Assembly: GCA_014871385.1 (NCBI GenBank)
Contig: CM026423.1
Location: forward strand, 4,034,408-4,098,407
Reading direction: 5' to 3'
DNA length: 64,000 nt
Source of the DNA: Ceratodon purpureus
Taxonomy: Eukaryota > Streptophyta > Bryopsida > Pseudoditrichales > Ditrichaceae
Below the pieces are notes generated by a model, which saw only the letters and a program-made list of their open reading frames with translations, made no database searches and was not told the origin of the DNA. The number at the start of each line of letters is the position of its first letter. Positions within the stretch are counted from its first letter, which is position 1. Of this stretch, positions 51,248 to 63,812 are shown piece after piece. Made by a program: the position numbers and the translations under genes.

Positions 51248-52924
51248 TTGGGGATAAGTCCATCTGAAATTGATGTGATGATTGCATTTGCAGCTTTTGC
51301 TCATGTAGGTCAAGTAAAGCAGTGCATGGACAAGGTTAACGATGTCACTAAGACCATGAGCTACATCATCTTCAAGGACAGATCTATGTATAGCACCTTT
51401 AGCGTTGATGTGCAATTTGTGTCCGTAGACAAGTCTAGTAATGTGGCCCTCACCAAAGTAATTTGGACTAACAAGTATGAGCGAGTAAGAGATGTGGACC
51501 CTCACAAGCACCTTAAAACAATCACCATACAGCTTTTAATGGCTTTGGAGCGTGCAATTGACTCCAAGAAATCACTAATGTATACAAAGACTATGAATAG
51601 TGCTCCTGACGCTATTTGAAGAATGTCTACAATATTTTGTGAAAGGCCATGCCGCAATTCTTTGCATCTACCACTATGCTCAAGGGCCATGGTGAGCATG
51701 CCAATATCCGCATCGTGAAGATGGGTCCAGGTAAGTCATTCACTCATCCTCCTCACTCCCGATCGTTTCGGGGGGAAGCACAATAAAGTGGACCACCAAG
51801 TGCAATATGTGATCACTAGGAAGTGAATATGAAGTGTGCTGTTTTTTATAGCTCAAAGCTGATTTTGAGCATTTTGGTGTAGTTTTTGAGAATTTTAGTC
51901 ACTTTTCAAGGTGCCGTAAGATATCTTACAGGCATCTCCATAAAAAAATCATCTTCATTTGAAACTTAATTTGACCGCTAGTTCTAAATCATGAAAATGA
52001 ACTTTTCCAAAGTCTTAATTTCTTCATTTGGGGCCCTCTATTGTCTTTAGAGGATGTTTTTTTCAATTTAAAAAACAATGTTCGGTGAAAAAAAACTCAC
52101 TAAAGGTTCGCGGAAAACAATGTTTTAAAAACGTCCCTGCAGTACTTCTTGCCAATCCAGGATTGCAAACGCGGCCACCCGGATCATTTGTACAAGCGTA
52201 ATGTACAAACGAAGGGCCCCGCAAAGTCGAAAGTGATTTCTATCAAAACTATAATGTTATACGGTCACTTTTCCAAATGTCTGCATTCACTTTGTTCAAC
52301 TTTGTGGTGTTCATAGAGGTGTCTCATATAAACAACTACAAACGCAAATTTTGGAAGTTGTAGTATATCAAGTCTACTTTCCGTATCCCAAACTTAATTT
52401 CCCATCAAGAAGTTTTAAATGCGACTTTCTCACCTTTTTACACAACGAACTGAAATTGACAATGAGCTAAGCACTTTTGTGGTCCACTTTATTATGCTTC
52501 CCTCCTTTCATTGCAATATAGCTGTCATCTCATTGTGGGACTTCTTCACTTGATTATCCAGGTCGATGTGCTCTAGATTTCCAATAGTAAATTAATGGAG
52601 CTCATCGTATGACTATTTGCTTGATTGAATGGAATATCGATCCCAAACCCAAAGGAAGTAATCTAGCCCATAGACTTATTTGATGATGCGGCTAGGAAAT
52701 TGGGCTACACGGTGCTAAAGGGCGATTCTTGCTACAAGTATATGGCAGCCACTATGCAATTCAGTTGTGGATCAAGCGAGGACTGCACCACTACTCTGTA
52801 GGAGGCAAACTACGTGAGCAAGGGTGACATGGGCCCTTCCGAGCATATCAAGGTCATTGTGTCGCTAGTGTAAAAGGCCCTCGCGAACGCCATGTGGATT
52901 GCTGCGGAGTTTTATGTTTAACTT
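51248..52924 (+). pseudogene. Decayed two-part gene with a repeat inserted in its intron
   Basis: The first part (51248-51730) starts MGISPSEIDVMIAFAAFAHV. It shifts frame near 51620 and continues KAMPQFFASTTMLKGHGEHA up to a GTAAGT donor at about 51731. The second part starts after a TTATCCAG acceptor at 52562 and runs about 120 codons in one frame, including PIDLFDDAARKLGYTVLKGD and EANYVSKGDMGPSEHIKVIV, with six in-frame stops (TAG, TGA, TGA, TAG, TAG, TAA). Repeat copy C sits in the intron between them. I do not recognise the protein. It may come from another mobile element. Confidence 0.5.
51770..52505 (+). repeat. R730 TIR repeat, copy C
   Basis: It begins GGGGGGAAGCACAATAAAGT and ends in the reverse of GGAGGGAAGCATAATAAAGT. 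TTTC flanks both ends and may be a short target duplication. It is the most complete copy and aligns along its length with copy A in reverse. There is no coding frame. Confidence 0.85.
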
Positions 52925-54500
52925 CTTTTGTTGCATAGTTATTCTATACCTAACTTGGTTGCAAATTTTCATTCCAAGTATTAAATTTGTCCATGGACTT
53001 AGCTAGCTTGCTTCTTTGTTCTAGATGTAATTTCAAGTACACTTGTTCTTTCTGCATTTGCAACATCATCTAATCATAGCCTACCTTGGTTCTAGTGAGA
53101 TGATACATTATATGCAACACACTTGATCACATGCAATTCAACATTATCCCGGTATTCTACATTTTTTACGTTTCCGGATTCTTTCGGGTACTTGTTGCAA
53201 ATCATCGGTTGGCAAAGGTAGGAAAGTTTGTAGCAATATGCTTGGTTCACCTACTAGCTTGATTTTGAAATAATGATAATTTGTCAATATAAGGTAGATT
53301 AGAGAGTCTTAAAGTTAGAAAGTCTTTCAATCACATGATCATACATGTAAGTGCAATTAATGAAAGTAGATCATTCTCTTTTTATAAATTCTTTTGTACC
53401 ATTGTTTGTGGTGCATCCAACCGTATATTCAAACCTTGTTAATTTAATTTTTTTAATTTCAAATAATTTATTTATTCAAAAATTGTATCTTTATTAGCGT
53501 TAGGATTGAACCGTTTTCAAAGATTTATTATAAAATCGATGACAAATACATATTCATGTCTTGATGATCAAATAAAATTTAGAGCTTCTTATTTTTAGGT
53601 CAAATCCGCATGGTTAGATTTATTATTATTATCACTAAAATTTTTCCATAATTTTTGAAATAAAAAAAATCAAAAATTCTTCTAAATTACGTTATGAAGA
53701 AAATATTCATGATTTTTGAGTAAATATTCATGGGATGGATTTGAAATGTGGTAATCTGACACCTATATTTTTGAAGTATTTTTTCATTATCTTCAACTAA
53801 AATTTCATTATTTTGATGGCCCTTTTGAACTAGAAATCAATAAAGTCAACCCTTAACTTAAATATATCCTCAAATTTTTATTGAATTATGTAATAAAGCA
53901 ATATCAAATCCAACCGTTGATTAGTGACATAAACTTGTTAAGCTACCTAATTAAAAAAAATCAACCTAAAAAAATCTTGCAATAGAGAGTACCTGTTGTG
54001 TGAAAAATGTAATCGACCCAAAATGGGTCGATTTGGCCTTTAAGGGTTAATTTACAACATCTTTCAAAAATAGAGACTTCATATAAGTTGTTCTATCTCA
54101 CTATCCATCTCAAACTTACATCTTCATGTATCCCAAATTACTTAGAGCCTTTAATACAATAACTCAAACACATGTATAAAAAATTAGTTATTAAAGCAAG
54201 TCTACATATTGGCAAAAAAAGGGGAAGTAAACAGGCATAACTTGGTCAAACAATTGCTACAAGGCACAACACCCATCCCAAAAAGACACAAAACTTCACA
54301 CGATAGCACTATTCTCAAATATTACACAAAATTTGCTCCTACATCCTCATCTTGTAATTGCACTACATTTTTCTATTAAGTTGTCAGCTTTCCATGTGCT
54401 CAGGCATCCTCATATAACAGATGCAGGAGCACATAGTAAATAAAAAAATAAAAAATAAAAAAACAAAAAAATGAAAGGTTTTTAAATTTAATTTCATCTT
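52925..54500. other. AT-rich spacer with one MITE end
   Basis: TTTAAGGGTTAA at about 54040-54050, preceded by CCAAAATGGGTCGATTTGGC, resembles the right end of the ACCCCTAA MITE family. The left end is not clear. No gene is seen. Confidence 0.4.
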
Positions 54501-54529
54501 TTATTTTATTTCAAAATGTTTTTCTGTAT

Positions 54530-54725
54530 ACCGGTCAAAGACCGGGAGGAGCGATATACCGGAGGGGGAGAGGATATACCACCTGGACCGCGAGTAGCAT
54601 ATGGAGAGGATATACCCGGACTGGGAGGAGAAATATACCCAGGAAGTGAAATATACCCGGGAGGAGAAATATACCCGGAAGGAGATATATAACCGGGAGT
54701 AGCAATATACCCGGGAGGGGAGAGG
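54530..54725. repeat. 18-bp minisatellite upstream of the TRF4-like gene
   Basis: Units like AAATATACCCGGGAGGAG repeat about every 18 bp between about 54620 and 54722, with looser copies back to 54530. It lies 500-700 bp upstream of the TRF4-like start codon. The minus-strand frame over it is repetitive (LLPGIFLLPG) and not a gene. Confidence 0.85.
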
Positions 54726-55246
54726 CAGTCGACGAAGGGACCGGGACGGGCATGATAAATTAGGGCTTGGCGAGAGCGGGGACGACGTCAAGGTTGGCAG
54801 GGAACTGATGCTATGGCGTGCGTCGATGAGTCGTGGCCATGGTAGGGCAGCGATGATGCTGCTCAAGTGCATTTGCTTCCATGGCTGATGAGTGTCACCG
54901 CCGTCTTCTCACCATTTGAGCCTTTGTATTGTACTACTTGTCTACGACTTATTTCTCACTATTCTTCTCTCGTCTTCTGTCACCGGACAACTTACTACTT
55001 TTTATTTTTATTTTTTCACTTTAAATCATACCGAAGGAATTTGGTTGTGGAAAATTTGTGCGAGTTGCGAGTTGCGCAGCAGCTCGATTGAAGTTTGATT
55101 TTGGAAAGTTAAGTCCGGGTTTCGGTGCGCCGGGGGATTGGTACGTTGTTGGTTTTGTGGGAGGAGGAGGAGGAGGAGGATGTTGTTGTGTGAAGGGCGG
55201 AGTTGATTGATGACACCGGAGGGCTTAGGGTTTGCTTTTCGTCGTC

Positions 55247-58200
55247 ATGGCAACCGGGGGCGAGGGCGTGTTTCTGTATAACACTTTGACGCCGCTCGGG
55301 GATGAGAGCGTGGGGCATGGGGAGGATGAGTATATCAGCTTGGACGGTTCGTTTCTGCCGCTTGAGAGCGCGGGGAGCCCCGTTGCGGAGCAGGCGACGT
55401 CTACCGTGACGGTGGAGCGGCAGGAGGCAAAGTTTTCCAGGAATGCGTATCAGAAGACGAGCGGGTCGACAGAGGGCAGGAGTTTGCAATCCCTAATTGA
55501 CGCGGAGAGTGACTTGTTGGCCGAAGCGTCCACTCCGGAGTTTAAAGGGAGGCCTGTGCCGTCGGGGTCAGCTGGTTTGGGCGTGCTTAGCACAGTTAAT
55601 GCGTTCTCTGTTTCGCGAACCAGTATTCAAAGTGCAGGTAGCGCTCAAGTTGAGCAGGATGTTGAAGAATCAGAATTCATTTCTTTGGATGTTGGAGACG
55701 ACAATATCGAGTCAGTTGTGCAGGAGACAGTATCTATCAAAGAGAAGCGGGCGGAAGTGCCGGAAGATTATAATACGACCCCGAAGGAAGTTCCGCCCTG
55801 GGCCCGTGGTCGCGACGCTTGGATTCAAAGCCCTCTGCTGCAGCTCCACCAAGGTCAGTTGCTTCTGCCTCATGGAGCTCGGGCTTTATTTGTTAGCGCT
55901 GGTCGCAGCTGAAGGAATGCTGTTGAGGGGCTAGTTCTTTCGTTCCTTTTAGTGTGTTCATTTCTTGTTGACGATTTATACAATTGCGTTCTGATACGTA
56001 CGGGAAATGTTCAGAGATCGTGGATTTTTGTGAGTTTGTTGCGCCAACTGAGGAAGAGCAATATATGCGAGATACTGCAGTGGAGCGCGTGAGCGCTGTG
56101 GTCAAGTCAATATGGCCTTCCTGTCAGGTATTTGGTCCACTTGCCCTTCTAGGGTTTTGCACTTGTTCGGTTTTTAGAAGCTCTGTTGATGTAAACGTGC
56201 GTCCGCCGGGTTAGCTGCTTGGCTGGCAAGATTTTCGATTAGCTCTGTAAGGTTTAGATCGTAGATTCGCGTGAGGATTTTGTGGTGTAGATACTCGACT
56301 TTGCCGTCCCTATGCGAAGGGGAATTTTTGGTTTTTCTGAGAAGCGTCTTGGCAACAGTCGACACTGAGTACTTGTATGGTACCGCAGGTGAAGGTTTTC
56401 GGCTCGTTTGCGACTGGTCTCTACTTGCCAACCAGCGATGTTGATGTAAGCTCCTTGATATATACTGAATCGATGCTTCTCAATGTGGAAACTCTCAAGT
56501 GCTACATGAGTCTTACGGTTTAACAGAGGGGCTGTGTCGTGACTAGCTCAATCGTCTTCAGCTGGTCGTTTTGAAGAAAGTTCTGCCATTTTGAAACTGT
56601 GAAATGTAGGAACGATGAGATATACTGAAGTGGTTAACTCTTTCTTGCTACTTGTCTATGGCAGGTGGTGGTTTTAAATTCTGGTTGCCAAGCTCTACAG
56701 GATGGATTGAAAGCTCTGGCAAAGGCCTTAACGAGGGGCCATGTGGGCAAGAGCATTCAGGTTGGCCTAAGCCGTACTTGAAGCAGTTGTATAGATCTAT
56801 GCATTTATAAGGGCTACGGTGGAATCATGCTTACCATGTCAGTACGAGATGCGTTGGATTTGTGGTTTTTGGAACCTGTTGCTCAGAAGTGCATGTTGTT
56901 GTATGATGTCTTTGAAACGTGCTTACTGTGATTCATTTGTAGCTTTGGGAACAGGTTCAAGTTCGTTTGTAAATTTCGAATTCATATTATCTTCCCGCTT
57001 ATCATGTTTGGTGTTTATATTTGGGGCAGGTTATTGGAAAAGCTAGAGTACCTATAATCAAGTTCGTGGAGACCACAAGCAACATTCCGTTTGACATTAG
57101 GTATATGAGGGCTACGTCGCACGAGTGCGATGAACAAAATTAGGTCTACGCAGACGACTCTGTTTATAAACCTTTTAGATTGAGTTTGAGAAAACCTTTG
57201 GTTCATTTTTCTACCCCTGCTTAGCACATCCTGTCCTGCTGTTACCGTATAATTCGTGAATTATTCTTAGGACTTCTGCGTTTGCTTTCCAAAACTTAAA
57301 AATGTACCAGAGCACGAGTGAGTAGAGCATGAAACAAACTGCATTGTGGTTTCAGAAGGATTGCAGGTGCTGATGCGCTTGCTTTGCCTCAAAGCAACTG
57401 CCAAATGTTGATGTCTTATGCGAAACCTGGTTTGTGATTTTGTGCAGTTTTGACGTGGCAAATGGACCTGAGGCTGCGGACTTTATTAAGGTGCTTGCTG
57501 CATGTCTGGTTTCAATTCACTTGAATTAATCTGCTCGGGAAGGGATTCATGCTAATAGATGCGAATCATTGTCAGTATGACATACTGTGCTCTACTACTT
57601 GAAATCCTCTTAATATTATCTATTCGTGGTGTCTTACAGACAGCAATGAGTGTTATCCCGCCTCTGAGACCTTTATGTTTGGTGCTGAAGATATTTTTGC
57701 AACAACGGGAGCTGAATGAGGTATCGTTGTGACTCTCCACTTTGGTGATTTCTGGTTAAAAAGATGATTCTGAATAACTCTGTTCCGTGTAGAGGAACTA
57801 CGTGCACTTCACATCTGAATTTTGATGGGATGATGTTTTTCAGCGGAATTGTTGGAAAGGGATCTTTGACAAACAATTTGCCTTTTGTGTTTCGAATGCA
57901 TCATTTAACTACAAAATTTTGGAAAATGGTGTTGAAATCTTAACCGAGCAACAGAATAGTTCAGATTAAGTATCTCTCATTAGTTCATTTGTGGATCCTT
58001 TGACCTACATGGAACTAACTTCGACAATTTATTGACTGTTCTGCAGGTTTATCAGGGTGGGATTGGGTCCTATGCTCTTCTTGTGATGCTTCTCACACAT
58101 CTGCAGGTCGGTCAGATCTACTTTTTGATGGATCCTTTTATGCATTTGCAACTCAGGCTGTGAGAGGAAGTTTATGTAAGAATTGGGACAATACTAGCAT

Positions 58201-60373
58201 CGAGCTTCGAACATAGAAAGTAAGCGCTGTTTAAAGTCCATTAGACAGAATTCCTACTCATTTTCCTTCCTTACATTCTGTGTTTCAGATGCATCCAAGT
58301 AAGCGTCGTGCCAGTAATCGTGGCCAAGGTCCCCCACTGGAAACCAACCTCGGCATCTTACTGGTAACAGCTTGCCCTCGGAACATTCCGATGCGTAAAC
58401 TGGATTGAGAGAGTTGACATGTGAAAGTTGTATCAATGTATGAATTAAGTTTACATAGCAAAGAAATGTATTCCTGTGTCCAACTCCAATTTGTGCAACA
58501 TGTTCTCTGGGGCTTCGATCTGAAAAGTATGGTTTGTCTGCTATTTGATATCATGACTTGGTGGCAGGTTGATTTTTTGGACTTATACGGTCGAACTCTC
58601 AATATGAAAGACGTGGGTGTTTCTTGCCGAGGTGGAGGAAGATTCTTTCCCAAACGAGACAGAGGGTGAGGATTTGTTGAAATTTTCATTATTCACCAGT
58701 TTTTTGGACATTAGTGAGCTTGTCGAAAGGGACCCCTTCTCTCTTCTCTACATGGAAGCGGGTACATTGTTATGCGCTGATCATGAAGAATTAGGACTTG
58801 CTGACAGGTGCATATGTTTTTGTTTTTCTCAGTTTCAACGATCATAAGCGACCGTTTCTCCTCTGTGTAGAGGACCCTCAGGTGAGCAGCATATTGTGTG
58901 CGCCATTTCTGCTGTTACGAGTTGTTTTTTGTGTGATACTCGTGTGAAATAATTATGATGTCGATGAAATTTTTGGCATTTTACTCCCTGAGACCCTCAC
59001 CTAATCTTTGTTGACGATTTGCAGTCACCAGACAATGATATTGGAAAGAATTCTTATGCAATTCAGAAGGTTCGTTTTAAAACTTGACCATAGTATCTTG
59101 GTTATAATGGACTACTATGTGCAACACCAAGGTTTGCTTGAAGCAAGTCATTCGGTTTTGGGTCTAGAAAACTAGGAGTCCGTAGGGTGAAATTACCAGT
59201 GAGATTTTTCTGCGTTTGCCCTATTCAAAGCTGCTTTAAACGAAGTGTGTTTCAATCTTGCAAAGATTTTACCAGCAGTAAATAAGAGAGCGTTTCAATG
59301 ATGAAGGTGGTGCCACCAATGGAGAACCTCTAGTGCGTTCATTATAAACGATCTTTTTATAGACACTATTGTATTCCACTTTCTGAACTGTTTCTGACGC
59401 TTCGATACAGGTCCGTTCAGCGTTTATGATGGCCCATCGGCTCTTGACGAACTTGACTGGAGACAATGAGGTTGGCCTTTTAAGTCGTATTGTGCGTATG
59501 GATGCAAAACTTGTGGGGCGCAAAGTACCTGTCCTTCCTCCAAAATCACAAAGTGTACCTGCAAAGAGGCCACATCCAGTTACCTTTGCCGGATACTATC
59601 ATGAACCAAATCCTGATGCAGGTGAAGACAAGTATGTTGTGGGCGATGGAACATTCTCAAATTCTGAGTCAGATGATGCACTGGGCTTTAAGACTTCAGA
59701 TAGACGGCGTCGAGGTCGCTGGCAGGACTACGAGGAGGAAGATTTTCCACGGGGTGAGTCAGCAGATGGTTACCTGGCTAAAAAGGCTAAAAGAGTGAAG
59801 AGGTATAAAGAAGGAGTCCATGATAAAGATCCGTATACTACTCCTCAATTTGCATACGATAGGTACAACGACGGTTCAAGTACACCACAGGAGACTGGAG
59901 GTGAGTATTCCAGGAAGCGCCATCGAGGAGAAGATCATCAGAGCTCACGTGGGAAGGACACACCTAAGAACAAGAAATCGACGTTGAATGCGACGGAGAG
60001 CTCTGGGCCAGAAGAGGGTGAGGTTAGACTTAGTCGAAGAGCTAGAAAACGGGAAAAGATCGAGAAAGCTGAAAGGGATGCACGTGAGAAGCTTGAACGT
60101 GAGGGTAACAATTTGAGCGATGAAGTGCGCAATGGTGAGGAAACAGTGAAGGCTGCAAAATCAGTGGGTAGGGGGAATGGCCACAATCAGCATACACAGT
60201 GGAATGAGGATGATGTAGAAAGTTCTAGGAGCAGTAAAAAACACTCCAGATTCAAGGAGCTGGCAGGTAGAAGGGGCAACGACAGCAATGGTGGATCGAG
60301 GGTAGAAGCATCTGAGTCAACACGACGAATTGTTGTTACAAAACCTGCGCATAAGAAAATAAAATATGTGTAG
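55247..60373 (+). CDS. TRL: TRF4/5-like non-canonical poly(A) polymerase
   Basis: A TRAMP-type nucleotidyltransferase of this kind adds short poly(A) tails to nuclear RNAs to aid exosome decay. Thirteen exons join in frame to about 785 residues: 55247-55853, 56015-56127, 56389-56445, 56665-56760, 57030-57100, 57448-57490, 57640-57720, 58047-58106, 58289-58363, 58568-58665, 58833-58881, 59025-59069 and 59411-60373, all GT-AG. The polymerase-beta-like core has GSFATGLYLPTSDVDVVVL (Gly245-Ser246, Asp257, Asp259) and the third Asp at about 313 in IPFDIS. The PAP-associated part follows (YQGGIGSYALLVMLLTHLQ and VDFLDLYGR). The C-terminal 320 residues are charged and disordered with a Lys/Arg/Glu helix and a basic end, fitting nuclear localisation. 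The start is the ATG at 55247; nothing upstream is in frame with an ATG. All three catalytic acids are present. Confidence 0.93.
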
Positions 60374-63300
60374 GTTCTCGTTGACGAAGCCAAATTTGCG
60401 GCTGAACCGTGGTCTGTTCAAGTCCACAATGTACGGTATGTCAGCTATGTCTATGCTCTCCATTGTTTTGTAGTATCTTATTCAGTCCGTTTCTTGTATC
60501 TTTGTCCTACAAGCTGTTCCCTAGTCCACTGTATCTAGAGTTTCACGAGACTGCTCTGCCAGACTCTGCCAGTACAAGTTTGCACAGTTCCCTGATGATT
60601 GTGAGTATCTCATGGAACAGTCTGTACCAGTGTCGTCTTAACTTTTGGTTATGTGACGAGTGCTCTCTAGGATCTGAGGGTAGCACCGAGTGAGCACTCT
60701 CGTGAGGTACAGAAATAAGTCGAATTAGATTCTCCAGAAAAATGAAGATACAGATGCTGCCAGGAGCTCAAAATTGCAGAATCGTGAATTGCATCGGACA
60801 ATCGAATTCAGTCTGATTTTATAACACAACAAGTTTGTACCAAAAAGTAGATAATCATAAATCCGAACAGGTTTTTAAACCCGTAACGGAGTAAGGCTGT
60901 TTTCCCCTCAAAACTGTCATTCATTTGATGTTGTGACAATTTTTTGGTACATTTTTTTATTTGATATTGTGATAGTTTTCAATGAATCAAACTGGAGGAT
61001 CTTATCTTTCAATAGAGTAGAAGACCTCTCCAAAATTTAGAGTTAGGATCCGAAACTAGGTAAGAAGGGTCCTAAATAATGATTGAAAAACAATTTCAAT
61101 ATATAAGAATTCATTTTTTCAAGCTCAAGTATGCAACCATGTGGACACAAGAAAAGAAGTACGAATCCATTTGCTCAAAGTTTAAATCCTGCGAGTGCGA
61201 GATATGCCCAAAATAGGCAAATATTGATTGCCCCACGGCAGCAATTGTTCATGTTTTGGGAGGAGGGGGGCGTGTGCATGCGGTTAAACCGGAAGTCCAG
61301 GGCTCACTCCCGAGGTTACCTCTTCCTTTCTAACTTCGAAGTGAAAGTATCTTGAGGTAGGGCTCAGATTCCTTGAGAGCTCCGAGAGAGGTGGAGAGGC
61401 CTCACAGGAATAGGGTTCGGAATGGTGAGAGTCTGTCTCCGTTTTATATACTCGGACACCCGGTTTAAGGCGAAGGCCTTCTACGGCTTCATCATACAAC
61501 CTACATACGTCAGCATTTGATTTAAAAAAAAATCGAAAAAAATCTTATCTTATTTATTTCTTGTTTGCACTAATTCGTTGTCCATCTCGCCTCTAACAGC
61601 AATCAGATTGTGTACTTCAAAATCCCTCCACTTCATTGAAGCAACTCCCTCCTCATTTGACTTTCAAGCTCAGTTACGTCCGTTTTGGTGGATGTCTTCT
61701 TTGCCTTCACTTTAAGTGCAACCTTATTTTTCAATAGATGCCCCTTCTTCTTCTCACGTCCTTTGCTGCTATCGCAACCTCCCCTTTTACTTGTAAAATT
61801 TCAACTCCAACAATAAAAGAAGGCACATGAAAAGACGGTCGGATTGTCGCTAGAAGAAGAGCTAAATAAATTTGGACTATGCTACAATTCAGGATGCAAA
61901 ATCTAAGAAAGAATTCAAGAATTGGTCCTAAAAATCAAAGCTGCAATTCCTTACATCCATTCTAAATTTTGGAACCAATTCCATCCTTGCAACTCTTTCA
62001 AAGAATTCTCGTCAACAATATACCCCTCTATGCTTTGAAAAAAAAAATGAAAAAAAACAAGCAAAAATGACAATTGAGCAAAAAACAAGGCATATAAGAG
62101 AAATGAAAGAGTGCTACAAAGAAAGTGACAACCTTTTCTACTTTGGGTTCAAATTGTAACGATATGAGGTAATAAAGGGTGGCCGTCTATCTCGTTAGTA
62201 ACGTTGGGCCCGCTAAAAAAAATTGATTTAAAAATTCACAAAACAACTATTTTTAGGCCATGATCCCTTCGTTTAGCAACAAGAGAACCCAAGTTGTTGC
62301 CTCTCTTGCCACAAAATCTAGGAGACCCTTAATTATTATCCACTAGGCCTATTTTTAGACCTTAGGAGGACCTCAACTCCTTTGGTCACTTCACTTTTTT
62401 CTTTGTAGTGTAAATCCAAGTCGTCCTAGGACAAGTTCAAGGAGCCAATCACAAATTTTACACCTCCATGGAAGCAACTCTTGGTCCATGGTGTAAACCA
62501 CCCCACTCTGTTTGAACTATGTTGTACCCTTGTCTACTCAGCTATTCTGGAGTCTAGACTCTAGAGCTGTCAAAGCACTGCAATGGGACTGCTATGCCAG
62601 ACCCTGCCAGTGCAAGTTTGCAGAGTTCCCAGGTGATTGTGAGAATCGCTTCAACAGTGTACCAGTGTCGAGCTAGTCCCTGTGAAGAGTGATCTAGGTT
62701 CCGAAGCTGGGACACTCGTGATAGCTTGAAATGTAAGCCTGGTCGAGATTCTATGGCAATGCCCATGCGCACTGGACGTAGCACCGAATGAACACTGTAC
62801 TAACCTACCTCTCACACTTAACTCATGACCAGCAGTCTTGTGAAAGGTGTCCAGAGTGAATCCAGCTGGGATTTCATACTCCATACCCCATGCGAAGTAC
62901 TCTCGTGCATGTGAAATTATGCGTCAGGTTTGTTGCAGTTCACTTCAGAGCATGCCCTTGATCCAAACCGCACAACAGCTACTCTCCCAGAAGCATATTC
63001 TATCGCAGGTTTGTTACCAGCAAGCAAATTGGTTGAAAGATCACGCAAGACGATGTTCAATTTCATCACGTTGATTGACTGTGTGATGTAAAAAATCACC
63101 ACAATTACAAGCATTGACATATTTCCTGCAAGATAAACTCTACAAATCCTGACAAAATTTCCATCAATATCCCAAGAGTTGAACCCTACTAGAAGGATGA
63201 AATTAGAAGTTTGAAATTAATTCCTGATATTGTACAAGGCCTCAAACGGGCTCCATTTTCACCCTTATATGTACAAGGAATATCAGTTCATCACTGCCAG

Positions 63301-63479
63301 GGGGATATTCAGAAACAAAGATTAATCAGCTAATACACTCTGTTTTAAGTAAGCCAGAACCGCCCCTTCACAAGTCTATCAATCGCAAGAAAGGTCGGCA
63401 AGAATGGCGATAAACCGAAGTCGCAACGAGTCGTTGACGTTTGTGTTGGAAAAAATGGGGTGTGGCCGGAAAAACTGTT
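60374..63479. other. Downstream region of the TRF4-like gene with duplicated segments
   Basis: It holds the likely 3' UTR and two related segments of about 62 bp (60551-60612 and 62588-62650, sharing TGCCAGTnCAAGTTTGCA and GATTGTGAG). It also holds one copy of the TATA-bearing module (61325-61475) and AT-rich sequence. I see no gene. Confidence 0.5.
61325..61475 (-). repeat. TATA-bearing module, third copy
   Basis: It shares GAGAGCTCCGAGAGAGGTGG, then CCTCACA, then TAGGGTT, then ATGGTGA, then TTTTATATACTCGG with the module pair at 19.9-20.5 kb, in the same orientation as the right-hand one. Confidence 0.6.
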
Positions 63480-63812
63480 CTAAGCTACGTCCACTTGGTC
63501 AGGTCTGTCACGGGGATACGGGTTCGGGGTGAAGTGATGAAGGCGATTGCCATGCTCGTCGTAGAGGATGAGGCCTGAGAAGTCGAGAGGCTCACAACGC
63601 CTGCCTTTCGGGATGGTCCGCTTCCAGAGCGCCGGATGCTGGTCATACTGGTTTGCACCTCTCTTGGTCTCTCGCCAGCCCTTCGTCCCCAGGATTGCGC
63701 TTCCGTCGCTGCTGCTGGTGCCACTTCGGGGCGAGTCGTGATCCTCTCCGTCCTCCAGAGGCAGCATTGGTCGCCGCCCATACTTGAAGCTATACATCGC
63801 ACACATGCCCAT
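63480..63812 (-). CDS. Small plant protein with CEPLDFSGLI motif, 110 residues
   Basis: A single minus-strand frame starts MGMCAMYSFKYGRRPMLPLE and ends PYPRDRPDQVDVA. The C-terminal half has WKRTIPKGRRCEPLDFSGLI followed by LYDEHGNRLHHF. From memory, a (C)xPLDFSGxIxYD...GN block ends a family of small plant proteins of unknown function. Internal ATGs at 63806 and 63797 are also possible starts. The gene may have further exons beyond the window. Base composition and the conserved block support it over the overlapping frames. I cannot assign a function. Confidence 0.6.
   Translation of the reverse strand: MGMCAMYSFKYGRRPMLPLEDGEDHDSPRSGTSSSDGSAILGTKGWRETKRGANQYDQHPALWKRTIPKGRRCEPLDFSGLILYDEHGNRLHHFTPNPYPRDRPDQVDVA

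Noticed and set aside
54501-54872. 123-codon minus-strand frame
   Set aside because: It is a translation of the 18-bp minisatellite (repeated LLPGIF/RVYFSS) and not a gene.
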